This document shows positions 1-9,289 of a stretch of DNA of 64,000 nucleotides, one piece after another. Below the pieces are notes generated by a model, which saw nothing but the letters and a program-made list of their open reading frames with translations, searched no databases and was not told the origin of the DNA. Position numbers and translations under genes: made by a program. Each line of letters begins with the position of its first letter. Within the stretch, counting starts at the first letter, position 1. Origin of the DNA: Spirobacillus cienkowskii (lineage in GTDB: Bacteria; Bdellovibrionota_B; Oligoflexia; Silvanigrellales; Silvanigrellaceae); the NCBI RefSeq assembly GCF_037081835.1, contig NZ_CP146516.1:581501-645500 (forward strand), read 5' to 3'.

Positions 1-2283
1 ATTATTGGTATTTTTAACCGTTATAATTTTCAGGTAAGGCGGTTTTTAGCAAACGAAATTTTGATGGAAAATAATCAACGTTATACTATTTTACATTTGA
101 TTTCAGCAAGTCCTACTGGCGAAATGATTACCGATAATATGAAGTCTTGGGGTAAAGTATTAAAAAGTTTAAAAACTTTATCATATGTTGATCATGGTGA
201 TGAGTTTTCGAGTTTATTGCTTGGTGATAGCCCTTTTAGTTTAAATGAAACAAACTTGGTTCGTGCAATGGCGAATTGGGTTCATATTTTCTTAACTAAA
301 CAAAATCCGTATTACTATTCAAAGGATCGGGTATCTAGAATTATTGCAAATAATCCTGTGTATATGGAATTTTGTATTCGCTATTTTAGAGCGCGGTTTG
401 ATCCAAGATTTGTTGGAGATCGCAAAAGTGAAGCGCAGCATTATTTTGACGAAATTAAGTTGTTTTACTCAGAACTTTCCGATGTGGTTGAAAGAAATAT
501 CTTAAAAGAAGGATTAAATTTTCTTTCACATATTTTAAAGACCAATTACTTTTTGATTTCTAAAGGAGGTCTCTCCTTTAGAATTGATCCTTCAGCGTTA
601 GATAAGCAGTTTTATCCCGAAACACCATATGGTATTTTTTATATGATAGGGCGGAATTTTAGAGCATTTCAGGTTCGTTATCGTGATATTTCTCGTGGCG
701 GTATGCGCGTTGTTATACCTAAAAACTCGGGAGATTATGAAAATGCATTGGCGGGTATTTTTGATGAAGTGAATGGCCTTGCATCTGCACAACAATTAAA
801 AAATAAAGATATACCAGAAGGTGGCAGTAAGTGTGTTATGGTTGTTCGGCCTCATGCAGATAAAAATGAAGCCGTAAAAGCCGCAATATCTGGACTTTTA
901 GATTTAATTGTAACTGATTCTAAAACTGGTGCATTAGCGGAAGGTATTATTGATTACTATGGTAAAGATGAAATTATTTATTTAGGCCCCGATGAAAACC
1001 TCACCGATGATCTTATTGTTTGGATTATTCAACATGCATTACACCGAAAATACAAGTATGCTTATGCGTTTATGTCATCTAAACCCGATTTTGGGATTAA
1101 TCACAAAACATACGGCGTTACTTCAGAAGGTGTAAATGTTTATGTTGATAATGTTTTACGTTATTTAGGAATACAAAATTCGACGTTTCGAGTAAAAATG
1201 ACAGGTGGTCCTGATGGCGATGTGGCAGGAAATGAGTTAAATATTCTTTATCGAGAGTATGGAGAGCGCTGCCGGGTTGTTGCGGTTGCAGATGGATTTG
1301 GAGCGGCTCACGATCCTAAAGGATTAAACTGGGGAGAACTCATTCGACTTTTTAAAGAATCGAAGTCTATTGTTCAATTTGACCCGAGTAAACTTAGTGG
1401 CGATAGCAAAGCTTTTGTGATTTCTGCAAATACAAAAGAGAATATAAAAATAAGAGATAATATTTATGCCACTGTTGAAGCTGAAGTGTTTATTCCTGCA
1501 GGTGGTAGACCATATACAGTTAAAGAAAGCAATTGGGATAGGTATCTGTTGCCAAGCGGAAGACCAAGTTCTTTAGCAATTGTTGAAGGGGCAAATATTT
1601 TCTTTACAAAAGAAGCGCGACAAAAAATAGTTGATAGTGGTGTTGTCGTTATAAAAGATAGCTCTGCAAATAAAGCAGGTGTGAGCTGCTCTTCTTACGA
1701 AATTATTGCATGCTTGACTATTTTGCCCGAAGAATTTGCTGAAATTAAAGATATTTATGTAAAACAGGTGCTTGAGATTATAAGACGCAATGCAGATCAA
1801 GAGGCTAAGTTGTTATTTAGAGAATGGCTCAAAAATAAAAATAATACCGATCTTGTAAAGCTAAGTTATGAAATTTCTACAGAAATTAACCAGGCTAAAG
1901 ATATTCTTTTAGACAAACTCAATCAATTAAAAGATGAAGAGCTCGTTGTCGATAAGTTTCACTTTGTTTTATTTAAACATTGCCCACCAATTTTGGTAGA
2001 AAAATACAAAGACAGAATTTTGAATCGATTGCCAAGAGCACATAAAATTGCGATTTTAAGTGCACATATGGCTAGCCACGTTATATACCGGGAAGGGTTA
2101 AATTGGTTAGAGTCAATGCACCCTGATCAAATATTTAAAGTGGCACTTGATTACATAGAAGCAGAACGAGATATAGAAAAAATGGTTGCTGAATTAGCAA
2201 GTAGCTCAATTTCCTTTAAAAATGAAATAATGGAAGTATTAAAAGCTTCTGGTGCAAAACATTTGGCTTCAAGTCGCATGTAA
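1..2283 (+). CDS. NAD-specific glutamate dehydrogenase, C-terminal 760 residues (5' end outside window)
   Basis: The enzyme oxidatively deaminates glutamate to 2-oxoglutarate with NAD+ in the cytoplasm. The frame is open from base 1, so the TTG/ATG at 61/64 is an internal methionine and the gene is cut by the window edge. The visible part holds the catalytic core of the large bacterial NAD-GDH family: RYRDISRGGMR near residue 220, the glutamate-binding EGGSK lysine near 275, and the dinucleotide-binding stretch TGGPDGDVAGNEL near 400. The C-terminal helical region (GLNWLESMHPDQIF) is complete. Total length cannot be seen; the family ranges from about 1000 to 1600 residues. No adjacent gene suggests an operon upstream. 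Family assignment is firm; subfamily is not. Confidence 0.93.
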   Translation: MIGIFNRYNFQVRRFLANEILMENNQRYTILHLISASPTGEMITDNMKSWGKVLKSLKTLSYVDHGDEFSSLLLGDSPFSLNETNLVRAMANWVHIFLTKQNPYYYSKDRVSRIIANNPVYMEFCIRYFRARFDPRFVGDRKSEAQHYFDEIKLFYSELSDVVERNILKEGLNFLSHILKTNYFLISKGGLSFRIDPSALDKQFYPETPYGIFYMIGRNFRAFQVRYRDISRGGMRVVIPKNSGDYENALAGIFDEVNGLASAQQLKNKDIPEGGSKCVMVVRPHADKNEAVKAAISGLLDLIVTDSKTGALAEGIIDYYGKDEIIYLGPDENLTDDLIVWIIQHALHRKYKYAYAFMSSKPDFGINHKTYGVTSEGVNVYVDNVLRYLGIQNSTFRVKMTGGPDGDVAGNELNILYREYGERCRVVAVADGFGAAHDPKGLNWGELIRLFKESKSIVQFDPSKLSGDSKAFVISANTKENIKIRDNIYATVEAEVFIPAGGRPYTVKESNWDRYLLPSGRPSSLAIVEGANIFFTKEARQKIVDSGVVVIKDSSANKAGVSCSSYEIIACLTILPEEFAEIKDIYVKQVLEIIRRNADQEAKLLFREWLKNKNNTDLVKLSYEISTEINQAKDILLDKLNQLKDEELVVDKFHFVLFKHCPPILVEKYKDRILNRLPRAHKIAILSAHMASHVIYREGLNWLESMHPDQIFKVALDYIEAERDIEKMVAELASSSISFKNEIMEVLKASGAKHLASSRM

Positions 2284-2340
2284 GCATTGACATTTTTAAT
2301 AAGAATTTAGCGCACAGCAACTATCTTTTAAGGAGGTTAT

Positions 2341-3378
2341 GTGCGTTTTATTTTAACTAAAGAACAAATTTTATTTTTTATTGTTACTATTTTGAGTTTT
2401 ATTATTATTTATCCATTTTTAATTCCCTTTTTATTTGGAGTTGCCATTGCCTATTTGTACGAGCCAATTTTAAATAAAACTATTTCAATACTAAAAATTA
2501 AAAAAGAATTTTGGAAATGGGTATTAAGTACATTACTTGTAATTGTTTCAGTTGTTGCAATATTTGGTCCAATTTTAACTCTTTTAACAACAGGTATACA
2601 AGAACTTTTAACCGCTTTAAATTTATTAGAAAGCGAATTAAAAAAACCTAATTTTTTAAACCAAAAATCGATTGATGTTAGCAGGTTTTTAAAAGAATTT
2701 TCTTTAAATTATTCTTCTGATGAAGTGGTTTTAAAATTTACAGACGGTTTAAAACAATTAGCAACAATGTTGGCTTCTGAAGCGGGAATAGCCTTAACAG
2801 CAACACCGGCTTTTTTAATAAAAATGTTTTTATTTATTTTAACATGGATATTTTTTATGATTCATGGAAAAAAATATCGTGAATCATTTTTACCTAAAAT
2901 AATCCCTTGGAAAAAAGAGCGTGAATTAATTTCAAATACAGTTTCATCGGTATTAAAAGCTTTTATAGTAGTAAATATTTTTGTTTCTTTTATTCAAGCA
3001 ATAATAATAGCAACGGTACTAGGTATATTTGGGATTCCGCGTTTTGCGCTTATGGGAATCATCGCATTTTTTATGTCATTTGTGCCAATTGTGGGCACAA
3101 TCCCTGTAATGCTTGGTGCTGCCATTTGGATCTATTTTAGTCAAGGCTCCCTTGGTGCTGCAATCGGTATTTTAATGTGTGCGTTAGCTGTTGGAGTGTT
3201 GGATAATCTACTTAGACCCTATTTTATGAAGGGTGGCATAGATCTTAACTTCTTTTGGATTTTTCTTGCTATTGTGGGGGGGATGTCTATGTTAGGGCTT
3301 GCAGGAGCTTTGCTAGGACCCGTATGTTTTGCATTATTTGTGGCAGCTATAAAAGCGCTAGATGCGCAAAAATCCTAA
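2341..3378 (+). CDS. AI-2E/PerM family inner-membrane transporter
   Basis: A 345-residue polytopic membrane protein of the AI-2E transporter (YdiK/PerM/TqsA) family. Two hydrophobic helices occur at residues 8-40, a soluble amphipathic region at about 85-140, then a block of membrane helices from 150 to the end. That block includes the family-typical segment FMSFVPIVGTIPVMLGAAIW and the LDNLLRPYFMKGG motif near 300. The GTG start is placed by a strong AAGGAGG four bases upstream. Substrates in this family vary (autoinducer-2 export, Na+/H+ exchange), so none is assigned. It follows the glutamate dehydrogenase by 57 bases on the same strand and could be co-transcribed. Confidence 0.88.
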   Translation: MRFILTKEQILFFIVTILSFIIIYPFLIPFLFGVAIAYLYEPILNKTISILKIKKEFWKWVLSTLLVIVSVVAIFGPILTLLTTGIQELLTALNLLESELKKPNFLNQKSIDVSRFLKEFSLNYSSDEVVLKFTDGLKQLATMLASEAGIALTATPAFLIKMFLFILTWIFFMIHGKKYRESFLPKIIPWKKERELISNTVSSVLKAFIVVNIFVSFIQAIIIATVLGIFGIPRFALMGIIAFFMSFVPIVGTIPVMLGAAIWIYFSQGSLGAAIGILMCALAVGVLDNLLRPYFMKGGIDLNFFWIFLAIVGGMSMLGLAGALLGPVCFALFVAAIKALDAQKS

Positions 3379-3410
3379 TAATTATTTAGTATTATATTTA
3401 AATTATGGAT

Positions 3411-3580
3411 GCTTAAACTGTTTGCAAACCGCACTGAGAATGGCGGTTAGGCAAGAGGGTTTTTGTTTGTTAAAAGTTGGCTTTAAATGAATCTTTTTCT
3501 ATAGTAAGCAGGTCTTTTAAGACGTGAAGGGGGTAATCCTCTATGAACAGAGTTTTAAAATATTTTAGATAATATTAGAA
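3411..3580 (+). ncRNA. Possible structured leader RNA upstream of CRTAC1-like gene
   Basis: The 229-base gap before the CRTAC1-like gene contains several pairable elements. An AACCGC/GCGGTT hairpin (3427-3448) has a GAGA-containing loop, flanked by GCAAACC on the left and AGGCAAGAGGG on the right. Further on are a GTCTTTTAAGAC palindrome near 3512 and a GGGGGTAATCCTC element near 3529. The GCAAACC-hairpin-GGCAA order recalls the first helix of c-di-GMP-I (GEMM) riboswitches, but the rest does not fit the consensus well. I call only a possible cis-acting RNA. Confidence 0.25.
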
Positions 3581-3607
3581 AAGGCGTTGCCTAGTTTTGG
3601 AAATAAT

Positions 3608-5053
3608 ATGACTTCAAAAACAAAAAAAAGTAAAATTTTATTTAACGATGTATCTTACGCATTAGAGGATAATTTACCTTCTAAATATTTTGGTGTGACT
3701 ATCTTTGACATCGATGGAGATCATGAACCAGAAATACTTGTTGCAAATGCAAGTGGTAATAACATTATATATAAATATAATGAAGAAACAGGAACATTTT
3801 CAAATATTGCACCAAATAATTTTATGTTACCTCATAGAAATACGATTTGTTTTTCTGTTGGAGATTTTTTAGGTAACGGAAATCCGTCTGTGTATATGAT
3901 GCATGCAGATGCATTTTCTGGAATGAAGCAGCAGAGTGATAATATTATTGCGAGAACATCAAAAAATTGCGAAACTCTGCGATTTGATAACATTGTTGAT
4001 GAAGATTCAGAATATCAAAATCGCTATTCTGGTAGAAGTGTTGCGGCCTTTGACTATCAGGGAGAAGGAAAACATTCATTTTTTGTTACAAACTACCAAG
4101 CTCCAAGCTTATTTTTTACTTTTAATACAACAATAAATGAAGTCCAAGAGTTATCTCGTATTTTTGGTTTAAGCCAATTTGCAACGGGGCGGAGTGTTTT
4201 AGCGCAGTATATTTTAAATAAAAAAGCGATTGATATTCTTGTTGGCAATGAGCGAGAAGCAAATAGTTACTTTACAAAAATAAAGTCAGGTCTTTATTTT
4301 GAAGCAGCTCATCATTTTTCGCTAGAAGATGAAAATAATCATTCAAGAGCAATGGCTGTAGCAGATTTTGATGGAAATGGTCTTACAGATATTGTTATAG
4401 GTGCGTGGGAAGGTAAAAATTCAATTTTATTTCAAACTCCAGAAGGTAGGTTTGAAGATCAATCTCCTCCTTTTTTTAAGCTTCCAAAAACAATCAGGTG
4501 TGTTATTGTTGCAGACTTTGATAATGATGGTCAGGAAGAGATTTTTATAACAGCGTTTAATAATAGAAACCGAATGTATCGTTATCTTGGAAATAAAACT
4601 TGGGAAGAAATTCATATCGGTTCATTAGCATTAAAAGATTTAAATGGCTCTGGTGCTGCAATTGGTGATCTGACTGGTAATGGTTTTTTAGATATTTTTG
4701 TAACATGTGGTGAGGGGTTGCCAAGCACTAATAAATTATTTTTAGGGGTTCCTAATCGGAATCATTGGCTAAGAATTCAGCCGTTAACACAACACGGATT
4801 TCCAGCGTTGGGGGCTAAGGTTAGATTATTTTTAAAAAATGGAAAGGCTCAAACAAAACACATTTGTTCAGGCAGCGGGTATATGTGTCAAATGGAGCCT
4901 GTAGCACATTTTGGATTGGGTGCAGAAGTGCCAGAAATTGATCGTCTCGAAATAACATGGCCTGGTAATGGAGCAGATTTTCCACCAACTCTTACTGTCC
5001 CTGGAAGTTCTATTTCATGCGATGCATTTGCACAAATTCCTTTTCCTAATTGA
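3608..5053 (+). CDS. CRTAC1-like protein with FG-GAP/VCBS repeats and ASPIC/UnbV C-terminus
   Basis: A beta-propeller-type protein built from FG-GAP/VCBS repeats, each with a Ca2+-binding-like DxDGDGxxD signature: DIDGDHEPEILVA near residue 40, VADFDGNGLTDIVIGA near 255, VADFDNDGQEEIFIT near 305 and IGDLTGNGFLDIFVT near 360. The C-terminal 100 residues match the ASPIC/UnbV domain (GSGYMCQMEPVAHFGLG, then RLEITWPG). Most relatives are exported, but I see no signal peptide here; the N-terminus is charged. I prefer ATG 3608 (GGA six bases upstream) over TTG 3587. It overlaps or abuts the following squalene-synthase-like gene, suggesting a two-gene unit. Molecular role unknown. Confidence 0.82.
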   Translation: MTSKTKKSKILFNDVSYALEDNLPSKYFGVTIFDIDGDHEPEILVANASGNNIIYKYNEETGTFSNIAPNNFMLPHRNTICFSVGDFLGNGNPSVYMMHADAFSGMKQQSDNIIARTSKNCETLRFDNIVDEDSEYQNRYSGRSVAAFDYQGEGKHSFFVTNYQAPSLFFTFNTTINEVQELSRIFGLSQFATGRSVLAQYILNKKAIDILVGNEREANSYFTKIKSGLYFEAAHHFSLEDENNHSRAMAVADFDGNGLTDIVIGAWEGKNSILFQTPEGRFEDQSPPFFKLPKTIRCVIVADFDNDGQEEIFITAFNNRNRMYRYLGNKTWEEIHIGSLALKDLNGSGAAIGDLTGNGFLDIFVTCGEGLPSTNKLFLGVPNRNHWLRIQPLTQHGFPALGAKVRLFLKNGKAQTKHICSGSGYMCQMEPVAHFGLGAEVPEIDRLEITWPGNGADFPPTLTVPGSSISCDAFAQIPFPN

Positions 5054-5073
5054 TATTGAAAGTATTATTATTC

Positions 5074-6111
5074 ATGAATACTCGTAAAAGTAACGACTTA
5101 CAAATTGAACTCAATTATGCTGAATCATTAAACTACTGCTTAAATATATTGCCAAATGTATCTCGATCTTTTGCAATTGGCATTCAATTTCTTTCTGGAG
5201 AATTGCGAAAATCTGTTTTGGTTGGTTACTTATTATGTAGAATAATTGATACTGTAGAAGATGATTTGTCTTTAAGTATTTTGCAAAAGGAACATTATTT
5301 AAAAAAGTTTATAGATTGTTTTAAAAGTTTTGAAGAATGTACTGCTTATACAAAAATAGCTGAAAATTTAAGTGGTGATAAAAATCATATTCAGTTGGTT
5401 GCGAATTCTCATAAAGTATTTCATTTATATTTTTCATTATCGCAAACAACGCAACTGACATTAACCCGTTGGGTTTGTGAAATGGCAAAAGGAATGATTT
5501 CTTTTATAAAGCGCTATCCCAATGGAATTAGGTTGGCAACTTTAGATGAATACAAAGAATATTGCTATTATGTAGCTGGTACTGTGGGACACTTATTGAC
5601 AGATTTATGGAAAGAATACGGAAGTCGAGTCAGCATTAATGTTTTTAATAAACTACAAAGTAATGCGAGTGTTTTTGGTGAGGCGCTGCAAACTGTAAAT
5701 ATTTTAAAAGATATAGCATGGGATGCTAAACAAGAAAATTCAATTTATATTCCGTCAGATATTTTAAAAAAATATGGTGTTTCTCATGAAGCAATGTTAA
5801 ATGAAAACTTAAAGATAGAATCACAAAACGCTGTGCGTGAAATTTTAAATTTAGCTTATAATGATATAGATATTGCAATAAATTATTTAAAAAATATTCC
5901 AGCATTTAATTTTAGAATACGGTTTTTTTGCATTTTTCCTTTATTTTTAGCTATAGCAACACTTAAAAAAATAGAAAACTCTGAAAATATATTAACCCCA
6001 GAAAAAGTTATTAAAGTGTCACGTTCAGAAGTTAAAAAAATTAAGATTTATTCTATTTTATGTGCGCTATCTAATTTTTTTATAGATAGGTCTGTTAAAA
6101 AAATTTTTTAA
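5074..6111 (+). CDS. Squalene/phytoene synthase family protein
   Basis: Head-to-head prenyl transferase condensing two C15 or C20 isoprenyl diphosphates. Visible motifs are the family start SRSFAIGIQFL, the first aspartate-rich motif DTVEDD within YLLCRIIDTVEDD, the mid-protein YVAGTVGHLLTDLW, and the second aspartate region NILKDIAWDAKQ followed by YIP. The GHLLT element and the 346-residue length resemble squalene synthases (HpnD/farnesyltransferase type) more than phytoene synthases, but no hopanoid or carotenoid gene lies nearby to decide. ATG 5074 is chosen; TTG 5050 in the same frame would overlap the upstream stop. It probably forms an operon with the CRTAC1-like gene. The hydrophobic segment near residue 290 may touch the membrane. 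Confidence 0.88.
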   Translation: MNTRKSNDLQIELNYAESLNYCLNILPNVSRSFAIGIQFLSGELRKSVLVGYLLCRIIDTVEDDLSLSILQKEHYLKKFIDCFKSFEECTAYTKIAENLSGDKNHIQLVANSHKVFHLYFSLSQTTQLTLTRWVCEMAKGMISFIKRYPNGIRLATLDEYKEYCYYVAGTVGHLLTDLWKEYGSRVSINVFNKLQSNASVFGEALQTVNILKDIAWDAKQENSIYIPSDILKKYGVSHEAMLNENLKIESQNAVREILNLAYNDIDIAINYLKNIPAFNFRIRFFCIFPLFLAIATLKKIENSENILTPEKVIKVSRSEVKKIKIYSILCALSNFFIDRSVKKIF

Positions 6112-6113
6112 AT

Positions 6114-6527
6114 CTAATTTTGTTTTAAAATAATTTCTAGTATATTTTTAGGTATTCTGCATACTTTGTTTTTAATAGGATCAAAACAAACCATTTTAAT
6201 TTCAGCATCTGCATGTATTATCTCAGAATTTTTAAAAGACTTAATAATATAAGACAAATCAAAACTAGCTCCTTCTATTTTTGATATATATTGTTCAACC
6301 CAAACTTTATTAGGATACTTCAATTGTTTTTTAAAAGAAATTTTACATTCATATAAAACTAATTGTATTGCATTTTCTGATAACGATTGTTCAAAAAATA
6401 ATTGCGAACGCGCTTCTGTCATATAGTCAAAAAATTTAGAGTTATTGATGTGATGGTATGCGTCGAGATCGGTCCATTTGGTTTCAATTAATACTTTATT
6501 AAGAAACTTGCTTTCTGATATATTCAT
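6114..6527 (-). CDS. Acyl-CoA thioesterase, 4HBT/YbgC hotdog family
   Basis: A 137-residue single hotdog-fold protein. The N-terminal motif TKWTDLDAYHHINNSKFFDY is the 4-hydroxybenzoyl-CoA thioesterase/YbgC signature, with the catalytic-type aspartate in the TDLD segment, and the conserved central helix follows. Such enzymes hydrolyse short- or medium-chain acyl-CoA in the cytoplasm. Start ATG 6527 has AAGGGA about ten bases upstream. It is convergent with the squalene-synthase-like gene (2 bases between stops) and stands alone. The substrate cannot be inferred. Confidence 0.85.
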   Translation of the reverse strand: MNISESKFLNKVLIETKWTDLDAYHHINNSKFFDYMTEARSQLFFEQSLSENAIQLVLYECKISFKKQLKYPNKVWVEQYISKIEGASFDLSYIIKSFKNSEIIHADAEIKMVCFDPIKNKVCRIPKNILEIILKQN

Positions 6528-6719
6528 AAAATTTAAATCCCTTAAGAAGATGCTAGATAATTAAATCAATCATACATAGATAATATGTAATTATTTAGTC
6601 AAGTGATATAATTTTTATTTATTGGTAAGCTTTTGGGTTTTGTTTTGTAATGGTATTCTTGAAAAATTGACTAACTAATGTTTTTTGATATTCTAAAATT
6701 TATTTATATTGGAGGATTA

Positions 6720-7871
6720 GTGATAAAATTCAAATTATTGTTTAAAATTTTAGTGATTATTATTCTAACTTCATGTGTTCATCAAGTTAATTCTAGTAAA
6801 AATATTTACAATTTAGAAAATTTGAAAAGTGATTTAAACCAAATAATCTCTAAAGAAAATTTATCAGCTATATCCTTAGCAATAAAGTGTCCAAAAGTTA
6901 ATGATTTTAATGTTATTGATATTAATTTAGGATTTAATAGTATAAATGGTGAAAATGTAACTCAATTAAGTTTGTTTCAAATTGGTAGTATAACTAAAAC
7001 TTTTGTTGCAACAATAATTTTACAACTTGAAAATGAAAAATTACTTTCACTTGAAGATAATATTGAAAAATATTTTCCACAACAGTATAAAAATTGGTCA
7101 AAAATTAAGATAAAAAATTTACTCAATATGACTAGTGGTATTCATAATTATAATGATCCTAAAAATCAATATTTTATAGGAAAAACATTACGTGATCCTG
7201 ATTATTATTTTACAAACGAAGATTTATTAAGATTGGTTAAAAGTGAAGATTTAAAATTTGTGCCAAACTCTAGTTGGATGTATTCCAATACCAATTATAT
7301 TTTACTCGGAAAAATAATTGAAAAAGTAAGTAATTCAACTTTTTCAGAACAATTGCAAAAAAGAATTTTACAGCCTTTACAAATGAGTAATACTTACTTT
7401 ATTAAACATAGACCAAAAACAGAAATACCACTTTATAAAACTCCTTATTTGACTCAGGGTTATTTTTACTCGTTAAATTATAAATCATTATTCAAAAATC
7501 TTGATGTTAATGATCTTAGTTTATCATACTTAAGCTATGCTGGATCAATAATTTCAACATCAAATGATGTACTTAAATTTTTAAATCCTTTATTTTCTAA
7601 AAAAGAAAATAACAATTTAAATAACTTAAAAAAAATCACTTTTAATGAAATGAATAGTGGATATGGATTTGGTATATTTTTTGCACATGATCGTGATCTT
7701 AACGATTTAGATTACTTTTATACAGGCAGTACAAATGGATATTTATCAAAAATGTCGTATTTAAAAAACAGTAATGCTTCTTATGTGCTATTAATTAATT
7801 CGACTCATCAATTAGACTTTAATGAGATAGATAAAATTGTAAGAAAATATATCTTTAAAAACTGTTATTAA
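6720..7871 (+). CDS. Lipoprotein serine hydrolase, beta-lactamase/PBP class C family
   Basis: A penicillin-binding-protein-type serine hydrolase, probably periplasmic and lipid-anchored. From the GTG start at 6720 (GGAGG at 6711) the protein begins with a short hydrophobic signal ending in the lipobox LTSC at residue 19. The active-site SxxK motif is SITK at about residues 90-93, the YxN motif is YSN at about 188-190, and a GSTNGY segment near the C-terminus replaces the KTG/HxG box. An ATG at 6678 in the same frame would bury the lipobox. Family members include DD-peptidases and esterases as well as beta-lactamases, so no drug-resistance role is implied. The gene stands alone. Confidence 0.85.
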   Translation: MIKFKLLFKILVIIILTSCVHQVNSSKNIYNLENLKSDLNQIISKENLSAISLAIKCPKVNDFNVIDINLGFNSINGENVTQLSLFQIGSITKTFVATIILQLENEKLLSLEDNIEKYFPQQYKNWSKIKIKNLLNMTSGIHNYNDPKNQYFIGKTLRDPDYYFTNEDLLRLVKSEDLKFVPNSSWMYSNTNYILLGKIIEKVSNSTFSEQLQKRILQPLQMSNTYFIKHRPKTEIPLYKTPYLTQGYFYSLNYKSLFKNLDVNDLSLSYLSYAGSIISTSNDVLKFLNPLFSKKENNNLNNLKKITFNEMNSGYGFGIFFAHDRDLNDLDYFYTGSTNGYLSKMSYLKNSNASYVLLINSTHQLDFNEIDKIVRKYIFKNCY

Positions 7872-7876
7872 TTAAA

Positions 7877-8755
7877 TTAGCTTGGTTTAAGAATGACGAC
7901 TTTAGCTCTTCGTTTAACAACCCATGCGGATTTTTCTTTGCTGAAAAAAGATATTGCTGGTAAGGTTTCTGCAATAACGAGAGATTTTATTTTATCATTT
8001 TCTTCAAACATCCCTAATTTTTGAGCATGTTTTATTAAATTGTGAAAACTTTCGGGGGAGCAATGTTCAGTGACTTCTGCTGTTTGTAAATCAGGAGCAT
8101 AAGGTTTCCAAATACTATCTTCAATTTTGAGATTGTATTTTTCAATTTTAAAATTAACTTGAGCTGTTTGATGATTAACAATTTGTAAGTTTTTTTGTAA
8201 TTTAGAAAGATGACTATCAGCTTCTGAGTTTAAATTTTTATCTTCTAAAAATATTTGAAGCACCAAACGAATTTGTTTTGTTAAAAGATTAGTTGTTAAA
8301 AAATTACGCATAAATTCTGCAATTTCAATTGTGCCAGAATTTTCAATTGTATCAGATTGATGTGATACTAAATTAGCTTTTGCTTGAATAAGATCTTGAG
8401 ATGCATTTTGAATAAAAAAAGAAGATCTATCAAAAGAGTCCATAATTTTTTGGTGAAGTTCTTCTTGTCGACAAGGAAGATCGTCAATAATTTTTAAACG
8501 GTCAGCAATAGATTGAATAAAATTTTGCTGAAAACTTAAGCTTTCTGCTAACTGTTCTGAAAGTGATTTGATCGATTCCATATTTCTTTGATTCATTAAA
8601 ATAAGTTCTTGATTTTCTGCTCTAAGATCTTGAATGATTTTTTGATATTCTGAACCAAATATTTTAGAAAATATAGATAATTTTTGTGGAGTGTTAAAGT
8701 TTTTTGCAGCAGGAATTGGTTTTATCGCGGATTTTTGCATTGACTTCATGTTCAT
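7877..8755 (-). CDS. Unknown coiled-coil protein
   Basis: I do not recognise this 292-residue protein. It has a basic N-terminus, a long predicted coiled coil from about residue 35 to 110 (heptad-like leucine/isoleucine with many Q, E and K), a second helical stretch to 200 and a compact C-terminus ending KRRAKVVILKPS. The tail vaguely recalls the beta domain of GrpE (RxAxVxV), but the conserved GrpE residues are not evident. No signal peptide is present. ATG 8755 has a strong GAGGGAG seven bases upstream. It is convergent with the serine hydrolase and divergent from nothing close. Confidence 0.7.
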   Translation of the reverse strand: MNMKSMQKSAIKPIPAAKNFNTPQKLSIFSKIFGSEYQKIIQDLRAENQELILMNQRNMESIKSLSEQLAESLSFQQNFIQSIADRLKIIDDLPCRQEELHQKIMDSFDRSSFFIQNASQDLIQAKANLVSHQSDTIENSGTIEIAEFMRNFLTTNLLTKQIRLVLQIFLEDKNLNSEADSHLSKLQKNLQIVNHQTAQVNFKIEKYNLKIEDSIWKPYAPDLQTAEVTEHCSPESFHNLIKHAQKLGMFEENDKIKSLVIAETLPAISFFSKEKSAWVVKRRAKVVILKPS

Positions 8756-8872
8756 AACGTTTCTCCCTCTTTACGCATGCAAAACCATCGTATACTTTAT
8801 CAAAGCAATTCGTCAAAAATAAATTAATTTGCTTTTTATGATAGTTTTATAGAGTTAAATACTTGTTACCTT

Positions 8873-9247
8873 TTAAAGAGTTGCAATGCATTCGATCTCT
8901 ACCATAACATCAAGAGGTAATTTAGCAACTTGAACTGTTGAGCGCGCAGGTGCATGTCCTTTAAAAATTCGCTCGTAAACACCATTCATTTTTTGAAAGT
9001 CATCCATATTTTTAAGAAAAACTGTTGTTTTTACTACTTTATTTAATCCTGATCCGGAATTTTCGAGAATAGCGTTCATATTTTTAAGAACTTGTTCGGT
9101 TTGTGCTTCTATAGTTGTCGCTTCTACAAGCATAGTTTTAGGATTTAAAGGAATTGAGCCAGAACAATAAATCATATTGCCTAATATGATAGCTTGTGAA
9201 TAAGGACCAATGGCTTTAGGCGCGTTTTCAGTTGCAATAATTTTCAT
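8873..9247 (-). CDS. ridA: RidA family reactive enamine/imine deaminase
   Basis: A 124-residue YjgF/YER057c/UK114 protein. It hydrolyses reactive enamine/imine intermediates such as 2-aminoacrylate released by PLP enzymes. The signature IGPYSQA (13-19), the substrate-binding arginine R102 in ARSTVQV and the C-terminal VEIECIA glutamates are all present, as in the active RidA subgroup. ATG 9247 is preceded by AAGGGAT. It lies 42 bases downstream of hldE on the same strand and may be transcribed with it. Confidence 0.94.
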   Translation of the reverse strand: MKIIATENAPKAIGPYSQAIILGNMIYCSGSIPLNPKTMLVEATTIEAQTEQVLKNMNAILENSGSGLNKVVKTTVFLKNMDDFQKMNGVYERIFKGHAPARSTVQVAKLPLDVMVEIECIATL

Positions 9248-9289
9248 AATTTATCCCTTATATTGTAAACAATAGTGCGTTAACTTATT

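Noticed and set aside
61-66. TTG/ATG as start of the glutamate dehydrogenase gene
   Set aside because: The same frame is open to base 1 and the upstream residues (FNRYNF...) continue the family sequence, so the gene is truncated by the window edge.
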